This document shows positions 62,698-64,000 of a stretch of DNA of 64,000 nucleotides, piece after piece; within the stretch, counting starts at the first letter, position 1, and each line of letters begins with the position of its first letter. The translations under genes were made by a program, and so were the position numbers. The DNA is from VRUE01 sp036403515 (GTDB taxonomy: Bacteria; Actinomycetota; Thermoleophilia; Solirubrobacterales; 70-9). Under the pieces are notes generated by a model. It did not search any database, was not told the origin of the DNA, and was given only the letters and a program-made list of their open reading frames with translations. The stretch lies in contig DASWQV010000093.1 in assembly GCA_036403515.1 (NCBI GenBank), forward strand, positions 1 to 64,000, read 5' to 3'.

Positions 62698-63471
62698 ATC
62701 AGCGTCCTACGCAACCTCGAGAGTCGCATCGAAGGCCTCGTCGAGGGGGTCTTCAGCCGCGCCTTCAGCTCCGAGGTGCAACCGGTCGAGCTCGCCCGCA
62801 AGCTGGCCAAGGAGATGGACGCCCACAAGACGGCGGGCGTCGCCCGCGTCTACGTCCCCAACGAGTACACCGTCTTCCTCTCCAGCAAGGACCGGGTCAA
62901 GCTCGAGGGCTACGAGCGCTCGCTCGAGCAGGAGCTCTCCGGCTACCTGCTCGAGCACGCGCGGCGTCGCAGCTATGACCTGCTGACCCGGCCCGCGGTC
63001 GAGTTCAAGACCGATGAGCGCCTGCGCCTCGGTGAGTTTGGGATCCAGACGCGGCTGGTCAAGCCGCCCGTCCGCGAGGGCGAGGCGCCGCGGCAGGGGG
63101 AGGAGGGGCACACGATGGTCTACTCGGCGGTGAAAGAGAAGCAACCTCCGCCGGCGAATCCCGAACAGCGCGCGGAAGCGATGGTCGTGACGCGGGCCGT
63201 GGTCTCGCTCGAAGACCGCCGCTACGTGCTCGAGGGTCCCCGGGCGACGATCGGCCGCTCCAAGCAGGTCGAGTGCGTGCTCGCCGACCCCAACGTCTCT
63301 CGCCGCCACGCCGAGCTGCGTCGCTCGCAAACGGGCGACTGGACGATCGCCGACCTCGGCTCGACCAACGGCATCAAGGTGAACGGCCGGCGTGTCTCCT
63401 CGACCCGGCTCAGCCCGGGCGACCAGGTCACCGTCGGCGCCACGACCTTCCTGTTCGACATCGAGCAGTAG
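62698..63471 (+). CDS. fhaA: FHA-domain protein FhaA (DUF3662 + FHA)
   Basis: About 257 residues. DUF3662 domain (LRNLESRIEGLVEGVFSRAF, VQPVELARKLAKEMDAH, YVPNEYTVFLS, about 1-125), linker, and C-terminal FHA domain (ATIGRSKQVECVLADPNVSRRHAEL, IADLGSTNGIKVNGRRV) that reads phosphothreonine. No ATG/GTG/TTG sits at the family start: AAAAAGGAG (62682-62690) precedes ATC at 62698 by seven bases, where homologues have GTG or ATG, so ATC seems to be the initiation codon. Confidence 0.88.
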   Translation: MSVLRNLESRIEGLVEGVFSRAFSSEVQPVELARKLAKEMDAHKTAGVARVYVPNEYTVFLSSKDRVKLEGYERSLEQELSGYLLEHARRRSYDLLTRPAVEFKTDERLRLGEFGIQTRLVKPPVREGEAPRQGEEGHTMVYSAVKEKQPPPANPEQRAEAMVVTRAVVSLEDRRYVLEGPRATIGRSKQVECVLADPNVSRRHAELRRSQTGDWTIADLGSTNGIKVNGRRVSSTRLSPGDQVTVGATTFLFDIEQ

Positions 63472-63477
63472 CCGCCA

Positions 63478-63948
63478 ATGGACTACGCCCCGATCTCGGT
63501 CGCTCTCAAGTTCGGCTTTCTGGCGGTTCTCTACCTCTTCCTGCTGTGGATCGCCCGCAGCGCGCTCAAGGACCTGCGCCGCACCGCCTCGCCGGCGCCC
63601 GACGCGACCGGCTTCCACCAGGCCGCCGGGTTCGCCCCTCAGCCGGGAGCTGCCGATGCCTGGCTGGTGGCGGAGCGCGGCGGCGGCCTCGACCCGGGCG
63701 AGCGCTTCGACCTGATCGGCGGCCTCTCGATCGGCCGCTCCTCGGAAGCCGACGTGCGGATCGACGATCGCTATGCCTCCGGCGTGCACGCCAGGATCTT
63801 CAGCCGCGATGGCCACACCTACGTGGAGGACATGAACTCGACAAACGGCACCTTGCTCAACGACGCCACCCTGAGCGGCGAGGCTGAGCTGATCGACGGC
63901 GACGTGGTGCGGATCGGCGACACGGAGTTCAGGTACGAGGCGGGCTAA
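63478..63948 (+). CDS. fhaB: FHA-domain protein FhaB
   Basis: 156 residues: N-terminal TM (VALKFGFLAVLYLFLLWIA), short linker, FHA domain (SIGRSSEADVRIDDRYASGVHARIF, VEDMNSTNGTLLND). In actinobacteria this protein links kinase signalling to cell-wall synthesis. ATG six bases after fhaA; the next gene starts one base after its stop. Confidence 0.93.
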   Translation: MDYAPISVALKFGFLAVLYLFLLWIARSALKDLRRTASPAPDATGFHQAAGFAPQPGAADAWLVAERGGGLDPGERFDLIGGLSIGRSSEADVRIDDRYASGVHARIFSRDGHTYVEDMNSTNGTLLNDATLSGEAELIDGDVVRIGDTEFRYEAG

Positions 63949-64000
63949 GTGCTGAGGATCGACGACCAGGCCTTCCGCTCCGACACGGGGCGCCAGCGCA
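63949..64000 (+). CDS. Start of a PP2C-type Ser/Thr phosphatase (cut by the window end)
   Basis: GTG 63949 directly follows the fhaB TAA. Only 17 residues are visible; QAFRSDTGRQR resembles the opening of PstP/Stp phosphatases (SDxGRxRxxNED). Position after fhaB supports this; identity cannot be confirmed from the fragment. Confidence 0.6.
   Translation, partial: MLRIDDQAFRSDTGRQR

Overview
The window reads as chromosomal DNA of a high-GC actinobacterium. Several traits fit class Thermoleophilia (Solirubrobacterales-like): a six-gene Mce operon, an actinobacterial FhaA/FhaB kinase locus, a Bacillus-type split menaquinol:cytochrome c reductase, many GTG/TTG starts and promoter-like hexamers very close to start codons. 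The taxonomic call is an inference from gene content.

Layout. 0-2.7 kb: rpsF-ssb-rpsR-rplI and a membrane protein, closed by a strong hairpin. 2.7-8.7 kb: an exported protein, a TetR regulator divergent from a lipoprotein, purA, and dnaB with an overlapping DnaC/DnaI-like ATPase. 8.9-17.7 kb: six overlapping mce genes without YrbE permeases. 17.9-25 kb: two more exported paralogues, an MMPL/RND transporter, tRNA-Lys(CTT), tatC and tatA. 25-29.3 kb: prenyl diphosphate synthase, menG and qcrABC, i.e. menaquinone synthesis beside the complex that oxidises it. The Rieske protein carries a Tat signal. 29.3-33.3 kb: tetrapyrrole genes hemL, a fused AhbA/AhbB-type siroheme decarboxylase, and hemB. 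33.4-43.8 kb: an ABC exporter, ymdB, envelope-type membrane proteins, an aminotransferase, ddl, a bifunctional-nuclease-family gene and tRNA-Ile(GAT).

43.8-57.6 kb is the replication-origin region: parB-parA-rsmG-jag-yidC-yidD-rnpA-rpmH run one way and dnaA-dnaN-recF-dciA-gyrB-gyrA the other, with a good parS site in the yidD/rnpA overlap and a weak DnaA-box cluster between dnaA and dnaN. 57.6-59.8 kb is a small accessory patch: repeats, a duplicated 3' end of an HNH gene and a Phd/VapC toxin-antitoxin pair. 59.8-64 kb: pheA, an exported protein, a Ser/Thr kinase, fhaA, fhaB and the start of a PP2C phosphatase.

The most unusual feature is a set of interspersed long hairpin elements of about 80-115 bp. 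Family 1 (four copies) keeps an inner CTTTTTCG/CGAAAAAG core. Family 2 (three copies) keeps up to three internal hairpins. In both, the outer arms differ between copies but remain self-complementary within each copy, and most copies start at or just after a stop codon. A third palindrome lies between hemB and the ABC operon. No transposase lies nearby. Arms that change while pairing is kept suggest a selected structure (RNA or folded ssDNA) or an unusual insertion mechanism.
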